64,000 nucleotides of DNA. Source: Periplaneta americana. Lineage: Eukaryota; Arthropoda; Insecta; Blattodea; Blattidae. The notes beneath the pieces were generated by a model. That model was not told where the DNA came from. It worked only from the letters and a program-made list of their open reading frames with translations, and made no database searches. Location: the NCBI RefSeq assembly GCF_040183065.1, contig NC_091119.1, positions 67,431,892 to 67,495,891 of the forward strand. Reading direction: 5' to 3'. Both the position numbers and the translations under genes were made by a program. Positions within the stretch are counted from its first letter, which is position 1, and the number at the start of each line of letters is the position of its first letter. Positions 10,805 to 21,824 of this stretch are shown here, one piece after another.

Positions 10805-11975
10805 ATGTATTTTCTGCTCCATTTTTCTAACTTAGACCTAGTTTCATTAGTAGAGTTAGCAGTAAAGTAACTTGGGCAAGTATTAAGGCTGTGTCTCAAA
10901 GCTACATTTTCAGCTGAAGTGAACTAGATTGTTGACTAAATAGCCGGATGTGACGTCAAAAGTTATGATCCAAAGCTACATAGTGCATAGCAATGAAGTC
11001 TGTAGTAGCTAGTAAATGAAAATGCTTGCTTGATTGTTGGCTTGTTCACTAAAAAAACATGGATACCTCATCAGCAAATGAGGTTATGAAATCTGAAAAT
11101 GCTTTGGAAGTGAAATAATGTAAATATAATGTAGAATAACATGTTAACTTTGAACACTGACATTGTTAGTACCTTCTGTACAATGTTTTAAACATTACTG
11201 TAATATATTAAGCCCTTATCTTTTCCACATAACTCGTAATGAAACTGCATTAATACACTGCCTTCTTAATTTAGTGCTGCACCATGAAGTCATGGTTTTT
11301 AGAAAAACAATCTATGAAGAAGGCCATGTTTCAAGCATACATGTCCAAAGCTACTTGTAGTTTACAAGTCACCTAGTTGCTAGTCACTAACGTGTAGTAT
11401 GGACTTGAGCTTTGTGACATGGCCTAATTATCCTTTTAACTCTACCAATGTAAACGTTATTGGTAGAGTAGGGTATTGATCAAGGTAGAGTAGAGTAAGA
11501 TTTCACAGTGGGATAGTAACTCTACCACTCACCTTCCCCCACCACTGATTTTTTCAAGGTACCACGAGTGACATCAGGGTAAACTTTTCATGTCAAAACA
11601 TTACAATTTTTTTCACTTGTAGGTCAAATATAGACATCTCACGTCAAAAAAGAGCTTGGTATGTAGCATCATTCGATGCATCACCCACAAGATCTCAGAC
11701 ATCACATTCTACAGTCCAGACATGTTCAACGCAGGCATTTCTAGTCTTTAAACGAGGTGTAACAGTGAAGTTAGAATCTCAGAATTGCATACACGTTTAA
11801 AAGATTTTCTACGTCACTGTTGCATCTCATTTAAAGGCTAGAAATGCCCGCGCTGAGGGGCGTACACAAGGGGGAGTTACCGGGTTTTGACTTGTCCTTG
11901 GACTTTTTAAAAAATAATATTTAGATTTGAATATTTTTTTTTATTATTCATTGTTCGATATACTCTTTTAACTCC
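10805..11975. other. Intron of zinc-finger gene, no recognised feature
   Basis: 5' part of the intron from 10803 to 19075. Low-complexity AT-rich sequence with no clear element ends. Confidence 0.5.
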
Positions 11976-11980
11976 TATAA

Positions 11981-12155
11981 TCACTGAATAATTTTATGAT
12001 AACTTTAATATGTTAACTTTTGCAATTTACCTGGCTGACTGTTTCGAAGTGGCCTAGGTTTGGACAATGAAGGATACCACTTCGAAACTAGTCAGCCTGG
12101 TAAATTGCAAAAGTTAACATAGTGAAGATATCATAAAGTTTTTCAGTGATTTTTT
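11981..12155. repeat. Fold-back element, about 75-bp arms
   Basis: Left arm about 11979-12052 and right arm about 12083-12155 are imperfect reverse complements. They share TCACTGAA, TATGATA, TGTTAACTTTTGCAATTTAC, GGCTGAC and TTTCGAAGTGG. The centre is about 30 bp. The right half contains CAATGAAGG...CTTCGAAAC, which loosely recalls the hammerhead-like core in the fold-back at 23419-23587. Confidence 0.85.
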
Positions 12156-12159
12156 TTAT

Positions 12160-13000
12160 CCATAATCGTTTTCCTTTCTCTAATTTCTGTTTGAGTAACA
12201 AAATCTACATCGACATTAGGCATAGTCCTCCTATCCCTCCTTCAATATAATCCCTGTGCTCGGTGCTGCAGAATGTTCCAATTATAACAATGCTGTCTTT
12301 AACATAGAGAGACCTACCACCTAGTATCGACCTTATAATAAAATGAAGCCAATGCAATATGAAATTTAACTTGTTGTGAAACATATTGAAAAGGTTGTTT
12401 TGACAGTTCTGCAGTGCAGATGTTAAATATTGTGCATTGTTGATTTGAAACTCTTTTTAAGAGTGGTATCTATCTGTACATTAGGTTGAGTTCTGACTTT
12501 ATTGTGAAACGTTCATTTAACGTTTTGTTAACATAAACAAAGTCAAGAGGTATTACTTCGTGCATGATTTCGACTAACTCTACTTTAGCCTGTTATGTTG
12601 CAGCTTGTTGATTTAAAAATAAATACATTTTTCGCATTTATACATTTCTGTTTATATGGGATACTACATCCAAATAAAAAAATTGACGACACATATTAAA
12701 CAAAATATCTCAGCTACGGTATTTGTAGTTTTATAATTATTGCCAGTTTTATTCAACAAACACAATAACATGAGGCAAAGTCGTGATTTTTTAAGAAAGA
12801 ATATAGGTATGCACATCTTTGCTACAAATTGTGGAATAACAATTCATGTAACTTACCCAAGAAAAATTAAATTTAAAGAACTCTTTCTTCCCTTCTGCCT
12901 CGAGTATTTTGTTCAGTATTGTATTTACATTATGGATGATTCTTATTTTGGATAAGCCATAGTAGATTTTGGTGCACATAATGATATACCGTATCATTTG
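12160..13000. other. Intron, no recognised feature
   Basis: AT-rich sequence between two mobile elements. The short ORFs here have no recognisable homology. Confidence 0.45.
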
Positions 13001-13011
13001 TTACACATAAC

Positions 13012-13854
13012 CATTGGCGGTGCGTCAATAAGAGCACAAGAGCACGTGAACACCTTGTTTCCATTAATGCACGACTAGTTTTATTATTTAATACCGTATT
13101 GACGTAGTGGGGATGTATAATATCAGGATCGATTATTTTAAACTTCCCGCATTGCATAAACTTTTTATGTAAACTTGGCAACATCCGTTCACATTCAAGC
13201 CGTGCTCTTTTCAAGAAGCTTACAGGAATTTCACGCATGCGCGGGAGAAAATTGTCTTTTGCTGGCTGCTTATGACTCGTCAAGAGCACAAAGCGTTAAG
13301 TGAACAGTGAATCTATCCTACAGATGTCAGGTGCATCGATGCTATCGTTCACGTGCTATATCTCGAGGAGGAAATTAATAGTCTGTATTCTAGCCTATAG
13401 GTGTCAGCATCTCACTGTCGGAACATTTACTTTATGCGGATATGTGTACAGTGCTGCTACGAGAGTGTAGTTAGTGAATTACTATACCTCAGTGTCAGCA
13501 TAATAGCATAGTTTGGCTTTCAAACACGTGCTGGCTGAATGAGGTGGTGGTGGTATGAATTTAAGTATCTGTATGGTAGTGTATAATATTTAAGAATAAT
13601 ATTTACTGGCATGTATTTATAGTAATCAATTTATGCGAATGGGATTATAGTACTGGTATAGGCTATAGTGTATCAGTGTGTTGTGAACCAAAATATATTA
13701 CTGAACACATGCTTTTGTAAATAACGGCACTGTGGTATGTATTAATTTTTACCGGTAACAAACGTAAACAATGAACTCTGTTCAAGTAATTTGGAACAGT
13801 AAAGAACTGGTAAACTGGCTTACCAGGAAATAAGAAGACTAGGTTTCAGTATTA

Positions 13855-13891
<37 letters not shown>

Positions 13892-14098
13892 CATCATCAT
13901 CATCATTATTGTTATTATTATTATCATCATTATTATTGTTATTATTATTATATGTTTTTTTGAATTTATATATGGTTTTTTCGATAGTGAAACATTGGAA
14001 TCATTACATATTAGGCTAAATGCACGATTTCAAATTCTCTTCGATTTTGGAACACAAAATTGTGAACACATATAATATTTTATCACGAGCCGCCCCTG
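13012..14098. mobile_element. Non-autonomous hAT element, 8-bp TSD
   Basis: 1,087-bp element with termini CATTGGCGGTGCGTC and, on the other end, CAGGGGCGGCTCGTG (reverse complement). It is flanked by the perfect 8-bp direct repeat CACATAAC at 13004-13011 and 14099-14106. An 8-bp duplication with CAG..GGCGG termini is diagnostic of hAT. The ends match the family of 17606-18740 and 53526-55149. No transposase remains. An ATT/ATC microsatellite fills 13852-13953. Confidence 0.9.
13852..13953. repeat. (ATT)n/(ATC)n microsatellite
   Basis: ATT run with ATC and GTT interruptions inside the hAT element. Confidence 0.9.
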
Positions 14099-14255
14099 CA
14101 CATAACTTCCATAATAACCTGTAGAGCCTGTTTGATTCGACATATTATAAAATATGAATTTCTATCAATCATCATAATTTCATTCATAGTTTTATTACAC
14201 ATCAGCACAGTTTAGTTAGTGCAGACTAAAGATGTTGAACTAAATCCTATCAAAA

Positions 14256-14573
14256 GTATGTAAAATCATGTTGAGTAAGCCATAAAAGTAAACAAAACAC
14301 TATCACTAACCAAACTTCATAACAGATGCTCAAAATTAGAACCAGTCACAGACAAACAATGTCCCAGTATATCACGAAAATAGTCTGTTGTAGGTATGAG
14401 ATGGAACAGATCAGTCATGTAACTGTGAAAAAGACAATGGACTGTTTCCATGATAGACTGGGGCATTGTTTGGGGTGAATGGTTCTCATTTTGAGCATCT
14501 GTGGTAAAATTTGGTTAGTCATACTGTTTTGTTTACTTTTATGGCCTACTCAACAGGATTTTACATAGTCCTA
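14256..14573. repeat. Fold-back element, about 115-bp arms
   Basis: The arms at about 14256-14373 and 14452-14573 are reverse complements with scattered mismatches. They share GCCATAAAAGTAAACAAAAC, CACAGATGCTCAAAAT and AAACAATGCCCCAGT. The centre is about 80 bp. It could be a MITE; no certain TSD was found. Confidence 0.8.
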
Positions 14574-14996
14574 CTTATTTGTCACAAGTTTGAAGTCCAT
14601 GAAACAAGTTTAATAAGTAAGTAGTTAAAAACATAAAACGGGTAAAATTTCTACACATTCATACATAAAATTTAATGGAGATTCGGAATTTACATTTTAA
14701 TGTAGGGTATCATTTAAAAAAATAAAGTTTACTGTCACACTCTATATGCCTAAATAACTAACTTTTTCTAATACCGGTATCATATTGTATGGTTTATCCC
14801 CAATAGCTTTTGTATAAATCATTTTTTTTGTAAAATTAAAATTTAAGAAGTTATGAATAATATTCCATACTTTTTTTTTTAACACTGTGTATATATAATA
14901 CCTTGTTGTCTGATAAACGGCAGCGTTTTTCTTTTGAAACCTTGAAACAAATTTTTTTTTTTGTTTAATGTAAATACGTAAATGTGAATGATAATA
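14574..14996. other. Intron, no recognised feature
   Basis: AT-rich sequence. TACCGGTA occurs at about 14774. Confidence 0.45.
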
Positions 14997-15004
14997 CTGG
15001 TAAT

Positions 15005-16250
15005 CAGTGGCGTAACTTTCCATAGCTGAGCCCCCCAGCACAAATGATAATCTGGGCCCCTTTCCTTACTGCCATTTTTTTCATATTTTCATAATTTTAT
15101 TTTTTTACATCTAATTTGAATAAAACAATTTAGCATAGCAAAATACTCTATTTTTAAACAATATTAAGTGAACAGAACTGAAAAAAATTTAAATGATATA
15201 AGTACTATTTTACTAAGGCTATAATTACACAATAATAGGCCTACCCAAGATAAATTTAATTTATTCAACAAGCTCTTTTCTCTTCTGGCCTTTTGAGAAG
15301 CAAATGACTCAATTAGATCATGTAGATCAAGTCCTTGGGTTTTTCACATCCAATACACTGAGAGCACTAAGTCTTTCTTGAGTCATGGTACTGGAACATT
15401 GGGATTCGTTCCACAGGTAGTTTGTGTTTGACTGCTTGGTCGAAATACTGAGTCTATTTTAGTCAATTTCGAAACATATTTTTCAAGTTTTTTCCTTTTG
15501 CGTTTTTCTGCACCACTTAAATGTTCATAATTACTTTTAAAAGGTTTCATTGTCACAAAACATAATAGAAACCAGGTGGCCCAGGTTCGAATCCCAGTCG
15601 AGCAAGTTACCTGGTTGAGGTTTTTCCGAGGTTTTCCCTCAATCCATTACGAGTAAATGCTGGGTAACTATCGGTGCTGGACCCCGGACTCATTTCACTG
15701 GCATTATCACCTTCATCTCATTCAGACGCTAAATAACCTAAGATGTTGATAAAGCATCGTAAAATAACCTACTAAAAAAATCTATTAACAAGCAAAGCAG
15801 ATGTGTTGTTGTACAAAACTTCTTTATTTCAATGTCCGTTTACTGTTTATATGCTGCGACTACAGCTGGCAACCTAATGACATGAAAATACACCATGAGA
15901 AACAATGTCCCCATCCATAAAAATCACTCTGTCACATTTTCAACGTTGGCAACACTACATACAGTATGGTTGTGGGCGAGTTTACTGAGGCAATCGAAGG
16001 GGGTGTATGCGAAGTACTGCCAGTTGAATCATTGTATGTGCATCCTCAGGTCCAGTGATGGCGGTCATTATCACAGATTTCCATATGCCAGAGAGTAAAA
16101 AGAGTGCCTATACATTAGGAAAAATACATAATGTGGGCCTTGAACTGTAATTCGAACTCATTTCCAAATATGCGTCAGTAACCACTGAACGTTTTCGGGC
16201 CCCCCTGACCTCAGGCCCCCCCCACAACGGGGGTGTAGGTTACGCCACTG
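15005..16250. mobile_element. Non-autonomous hAT element, 8-bp TSD
   Basis: 1,246-bp element. Left terminus CAGTGGCGTAACTTTCC; right terminus (reverse complement) CAGTGGCGTAACCTACACC. The perfect TSD CTGGTAAT lies at 14997-15004 and 16251-16258. The subterminal regions are C-rich or G-rich (GCCCCCC, GGGGG), unlike the AT-rich centre. A 5'-truncated SINE sits inside at about 15568-15780. No transposase was recognised. Confidence 0.92.
15568..15780 (+). mobile_element. 5'-truncated tRNA-derived SINE
   Basis: Starts within the tRNA-like head at AAACCAGGTGGCCCAGG, keeps the B-box GGTTCGAATCC, the core TTTTTCCGAGGTTTTCCCTC and the tail GACGCTAAATAACC...CTACTAAAAAAA. It is the same family as 7582-7843 with several substitutions. 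It is nested in the hAT element. Confidence 0.85.
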
Positions 16251-16270
16251 CTGGTAATGGTATTTCAATA

Positions 16271-17416
16271 TGAAGAGGTGGATTCCAAAACCAACTAAGT
16301 CAAAAAACTACTTTTTTCAGGAAGCAATAAAACTGAAATAATTATTTTGGAGCTGATTGTCTGAGTAATTTATGCTGTACCATATCTGTCATAACATCGA
16401 TACGACATTACGAAATATTTTTGGTATTTATGTTTATATCTTACAATTTATAGGCGCATGTTTTTTCAAAATTGCACTAAGACATGACTTAGTTTGATTT
16501 GGAAAAAAAATTAGAATATTTCCCTATACTGGTTAATTCAAGTATGCTGTGTCAACTCAAGAAAATGTTGCACATATTTATTACTAAATACTGTAAAACG
16601 TTTTATGTTTTAATATGGAATATTACATTTTCCATTTACAGAAATAAAGAATTGAATTGCAAATGCTGTGTTAACTGAAAAAATATATATTACACTGTAG
16701 GTATTATGACAAATACTTTAACTTATTACATACCATTAGTTGTAATGTAGATTTTACACTTTACATTTACGAAAATTGAAAATGGTTGAGTTGAATATTG
16801 CAATGTTCTATTTTCACTGAAATTGAAATCTTTAACTTATTTATTATATTTATTACTAAACTAGTTGAACTTAATATGTTAGTTTCAATATGAAATTTTA
16901 CAATTTTTTATTTTCATTTAAACAAATGGCTTTTCTTCGTCATACATACGAACAGTATTATCATTATCCCTTTCAAGTTATTTCGGTGCTTGTTCATAAA
17001 ATTGTTTGGCTTTGCTATTTTCCTCGGGTATGTATTTCATCAGATTAAGAAAGTCATTCCTTTTTTCAAAGCAAATGGTATTTTTTAATGTTACATCAGG
17101 AATATTAGTAGCAAACTGCAACGTGCAACTACAATTGAAGGACTGAAATAAAACGCGCCAAACACTGCTAAGTCAGCTGTGCCGATAGCCAGTGCACATG
17201 CGCACCGACTTAGTTGGGTTTGGAATAAAACAACAGTTGACTTAGTTGGATTTGGAAAACATCGTCAATTTTGACATCTAAAATCGACATGCCTTAGTTG
17301 GATTTGACTTATATTCTATTATTAGAATTGTGTAACATGTATAGGAGAACACACTAAGCAGCATAGCTAAAAATCACCAAAAATTGACTTAGTTGGTTTT
17401 GGAATCCACCTCTTCA
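16271..17416. mobile_element. TIR element with GAAGAG ends, superfamily uncertain
   Basis: 1,146-bp element with terminal inverted repeats of about 33 bp: TGAAGAGGTGGATTCC followed by AAAACCAACTAAGTCAA at both ends. It is flanked by TA on both sides (16269-16270 and 17417-17418). ATAT is also repeated if the terminus is taken as GAAGAG. The right interior (about 17205-17310) carries further copies of the TIR word GACTTAGTTGGATTTGGA, so subterminal repeats are present. No reading frame is left. The ends resemble those of the element at 19803-24128. Confidence 0.82.
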
Positions 17417-17605
17417 TATGTGTTTGTATATTTTATTAATATGAAGCATTCAATCAGCTGAAATAATACAGTTATTTTCCTTTTGTCAATTATTTCTTAT
17501 GAATAAACTGTACTACTTCAGACATTGAACAGACTATTAGTATTCACTCCCTTCCTATCTCCACTCCCGCCAACTCAATTATACAATGTAACAAAGATAA
17601 CCTAT

Positions 17606-18740
17606 CAGTGGCGGCTCCTGCGTATTTCTTAAGAGGAGGAAAGAAGTTAACAGCACGAAATGACATCTTCTTGATTGAAACATGCTACAAATTAGCCTAC
17701 ATGCATACATGTAAGACCATGTAGTGTTGGGGTTGGCCTTCCCTTTTGTATAGCAATAATCTGTTCTTGTAAACTGAGTTTCCTAAATTTTCCAAAATAT
17801 ATTATGTTTTCACTTCCATTCATTGTTGAATAATTGCACAAATTAACAATTACAAGGAAATGCACAACCTCGCAGTATTTTTCGAGCACACTACAGCATC
17901 ACACGTATTGGAAGAGATTATAGCTTCTAACACGTAATCGGAACCATTTTACGGAAATGGGAATGGGAATTAATCTGAGGAAAGCGAGAACAAAATATAT
18001 TTGCACAAAACTGACAACTTGGCTGTTGTCCTGTCTAGTAGACAATGAATGGAAGTGAATTTCAGGGGCCAAAAGATCTGCGATACCAACGTAGAACTAA
18101 CTACTTCCTCTTAGTTTTATATAACCTCAGCTTTAACTTTCAAATATCCTTGAAAGTTTCAAACCATGAATAGTAGCCTATATAAAATGCAATGAATAAT
18201 ACTTTTGATTTATAATTTCAAAAAAAAAAAAAAAAAGTTTATATGGTGTCTTTCATAGCTTTGCGTTAAAACTATTTTTATTGTGCCTCCTCCTAGATAT
18301 GTTATAGTCCGGTTGAATGTAACATCGTTAGATAGCAGCGGTAGCAAGCTTGCTGCATGACCAGTCGGCTTCTATTTCCCGCCCATGCGCTGATTGAGAG
18401 GAGGATCTCCTCCCTATCCGTTCATTTACTTGCTTCAAAACTCTGCTTCTTTCTCTGGCGCTAGTGCCTGTTGTCTATGTGTGTGAACTGCAGTAAAGGA
18501 GGAATGGATTGGCTTTCCTCCACACAAACAATCTCTCATCCTTCTCACAGTTTTCTAGCAGCACATGAGCGCGCGTCGTTTAAAACTCGTTCAACCGAGG
18601 TTTTCTTATAGCTGAGAACTTAAAAATTATCGAATCTTCCTCGAATTTCAAGGCACATATTTTATTTGGTATTTACTTTCAAAAGAAGAAAAATGTGAAG
18701 AGGACGTTCCTCCCTTCCCTCCCCCGAGGAACCGCCACTG
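17606..18740. mobile_element. Non-autonomous hAT element, 8-bp TSD
   Basis: 1,135-bp element. Left end CAGTGGCGGCTCCTGCG; right end (reverse complement) CAGTGGCGGTTCCTCGG. The perfect TSD TAACCTAT is at 17598-17605 and 18741-18748. The ends match those of 53526-55149, which still encodes transposase pieces, so that copy may represent the autonomous parent. A poly-A run lies near 18222. There is no coding remnant. Confidence 0.93.
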
Positions 18741-18758
18741 TAACCTATAGTAATATTT

Positions 18759-19002
18759 CTTTGGTCGGCGGGAAAAGGTACATAAGTAAAAAAAAGTCGA
18801 TTTTTCTGTTGTACTGAATCACATACCGTAAGTCAATTTTTGAAATAATAAAATTTGTTGTATATTAAATTGAAAAGGGTCTTACTTTAACCAACATAAC
18901 GTGAATTTCATTATTATACTTATATTCAGTTAAGAGTAAATTAAAAAAAGTCTCCTGAAAAATGATTTTTTTTACTTATGTGCCTTTTCCCGCCGAGCAA
19001 AG
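18759..19002. mobile_element. MITE next to the splice acceptor
   Basis: About 244 bp. The ends CTTTGGTCGGCGGGAAAAGG and its near reverse complement extend into CATAAGTAAAAAAAA on both sides, for arms of roughly 45 bp. The right end stops about 74 bp before the acceptor of the last zinc-finger exon. Exact TSD is unclear because the termini merge with T/A runs. Confidence 0.78.
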
Positions 19003-19075
19003 ATTTTTTCGTAAGGCTACTGATTACAGACATCTTCTGTAAAATGGAAATTTACTGTGCATCAATCTTTCACAG

Positions 19076-19286
19076 ATCCAACTTGCGCGCACATCAGCGA
19101 ACACGTAATCACCACCAATGGCAGTGGTACTGTCCCATGTGCAGCAAAGCATTCTCTCAGCGACGATACATGGAACGTCATCGGGCAGAGGCATGTAGAA
19201 AGTATAGACTCAACCAGCGTCGGATAGCTGGCTTAACCCAGTCACTAGTTGATCTGTATCGAGGAAGTGCCATCACAGAGCTCTAA
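19076..19286 (+). CDS. Snail/Scratch-type zinc-finger protein, last coding exon
   Basis: Acceptor CAATCTTTCACAG ends at 19075. Joining to 10802 completes the second finger: [11 protein letters not shown] + SNLRAHQRTRNH. It then adds a third finger, CPMCSKAFSQRRYMERHRAEAC, which is C2HC as is the last finger of Snail proteins. The tail is RKYRLNQRR...YRGSAITEL, with the stop at 19284-19286. In finger 2 the residue at the usual last-histidine position (H-x3-H) is Arg. A histidine two residues later gives H-x5-H, and the linker to finger 3 is one residue longer than in Snail. The spliced protein is about 559 residues from ATG 9334 or 490 from ATG 9541. The domain assignment is firm; the orthologue is not. 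Confidence 0.88.
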
Positions 19287-19521
19287 TGAAATCATGATCG
19301 GAACTGCAAAACATGCTGTAATCCCAGGACACAAGCGAATTATGGTCACATAAAACAACTTTAAAAGATATATGAAAACTGAATATATTTTTCTCATACA
19401 GATATGAATGTACAAATTATTGTTATATTCATTTTTAGATGAAATAGATTACACAAAACTATCTTTTTTTTACAGTTTCAACATGAAAATTGTTATCAAT
19501 AATTATAAATTTGTTATTTGT

Positions 19522-19527
19522 AATAAA
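19522..19527 (+). terminator. Polyadenylation signal AATAAA
   Basis: AATAAA about 236 bases after the zinc-finger stop codon, in an AT-rich 3' UTR with a T-rich downstream stretch. It lies before the piggyBac insertion at 19626. Confidence 0.55.
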
Positions 19528-21824
19528 TCAAATTATTTTGTTATGTGTTTTAATTATTACAATTATATTTGAACTGTTCAAGTTTTGAGTGACTTTTAGT
19601 TCTTGTAAGTCATTTTTTAAGTTAACCTTTAACCCGAAATACCAGTCTACCAGGCTGGTATGATATTTTGTTTCTTGAATATTTGCAACACTGCTTAATA
19701 TTATGTTTTATCCTTTGAGCTATGTTTTCTTTAGTCCTTCTTTAGGTGTGCTGTAATGTGGCTGTAATCTAAACCTGTTCGATGCATTGTTATCGTTGTT
19801 ATGAAGAGTGGAAAAGCTAAAGGAGCTAAACGCCAAAATCAGAAAAATTGTGATTTTCATATCTAAAGAAGCTATACACCCGCGCCAATGCAGTGCTAAA
19901 TGAGCTATGCTTCCATCTCTTTCCTACTGTTTTCGGTGGAGGTCACAAGATTGCACTGGTTGTATGAGCAGATCCACTGGAATTCCTAAAAGAGCTATAT
20001 GCATTGTAGCCAAGAACCTTGGTTGTGGCTATTATACAGCGATTCTGTGCGTGACTGTGTTGATTTTAGTGCAGTACCAGTATTGCATTAAACAATGATG
20101 AATGATAATAATTTAAGTGATTTTTTATCTTCAAGAGGTACTTTTAAGCATGACAAGTTTTAAAGGAAGCAACATCTGAAGAGAATCAGTGGAAAAGCAT
20201 ACTTTACTGGCAAGGGGAAATAAATACGAGTTAAGGAGCCACAACTCTCTGTGGTAAATTTAAGCTTCTAATTACAACTCTATGTGTTAGCGTTTTATAT
20301 GCTCTCATCTAAAAGACATTCATGTGACATTTTAAAAATTTAGACCTGTTTTAAGCATGAGCTGGGTATGATTAGGAATTTTGGTTTTCACTTCATTTTA
20401 ACTGCAGTGTAAGTGTGCTTATGACCATAAGGAAATTCTCCAGGATGCGTTACATAAAAGACACGTTCTGTAGCACATTCATCAGCTGAATATGAACTTA
20501 CTAGATGGGATTGATCCAGGTGACTCTAGTTCAAAGGACACATGACACAGAATCGAAGGCAAGCTACAGTGAGTTATACTACTCCTGATGATAGAGGCGG
20601 CCATAAACGGGTATGCATTTCTTCGGGATCAAGTCATCCAAAAGAAAAAAAAAATTGTAAAGGGAATGAAAGAGAAGAAGACAATTTTTCAAAGATATGA
20701 GAAGAAGAATGAAAACCTTTAAGTACCTATAAATTTTTTGACGAGACACAGGTCAGTTGCATATATCTCAAGCTTCATGGCTATGATTCGAAAAGAACAA
20801 ACCATGTATTATTCAAATGAAAGCAAATGTCAGCGAACTGAATGATTTTGAAAAATTATTTTGTTTTTAACACTGGCATTTCCTTCGAAAAGAATGCTGC
20901 AATGACAATTGATGGCTTGCCTCATGTTCTTTCACAGTCAGAAAACGAGAAAAAAAGATTTTAACAACCTGATTCCTTTTGTGGATCCTGAATACCAAAA
21001 GTCATATGAAGGTATTAGTAAGTAAGAAATGAAAAGTGGGCCTATTTTGCTGGTCTTAGCTATAGTGATTTTGTTTATTTCTTTTCTGTATTTTCATAAT
21101 CTTCTTTATATTACATCATAATAAATATTAAGGACACTCAAGATTTTGTTGACATTTTGTTTTGGGTTTAAGACAAATTTTATTAATACTATTATTCAGT
21201 TCTTGTAGCACAATTGTAATAAATAAACATATAAAAAAGAATACATAACAGTCTTTAACCTTATCACCAGAGAACGGAACTTTGGCAGAATGCTTTTTTC
21301 AATGTGTTAAATCCATCTTGATTTTGAAAGTAAATCTGTACGAATTATGCCTTTGTGGTTGAAACATCACAGTTTTATGTTGCCCTTTTCTGCCTTTTTT
21401 AATATAAATGCCTAATTTACAAAATAAATGTAATCTTCATCTTACGATGTTTGGTGACGTATACACGTCCGTTGATGTGGCATATTAATGAATTTAAATA
21501 CTATTATAGTCACAATCATGCCATGCTTTTTTTCCTTTATTTGATTATTTATCTATTATTTATTATTAAAAATTGCCTACAGGTATATTTTAATTTATTT
21601 CTAAAACTGCTACAATGAAAGTGACTTCACCGAATGTATATTATTGTCTTTCAGTCAGTTCATATTCTCTTTGCAACAATGAGTGCTGCTGTGCAAAAAT
21701 GTATAAGCGTTTTAATTATCGCTTGTGTTTATTTGACAATGCAACATGAGTGCCGGTCTAACGTTATTTTTAAGTTTTTTTTTTTTTCAGTTTTCATTGC
21801 GACATTGTTGTAGCCAGCAGCAAG

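Noticed and set aside
12930..13289. 119-codon minus-strand ORF
   Set aside because: Spans the boundary of the hAT element at 13012, so it is a chance frame.
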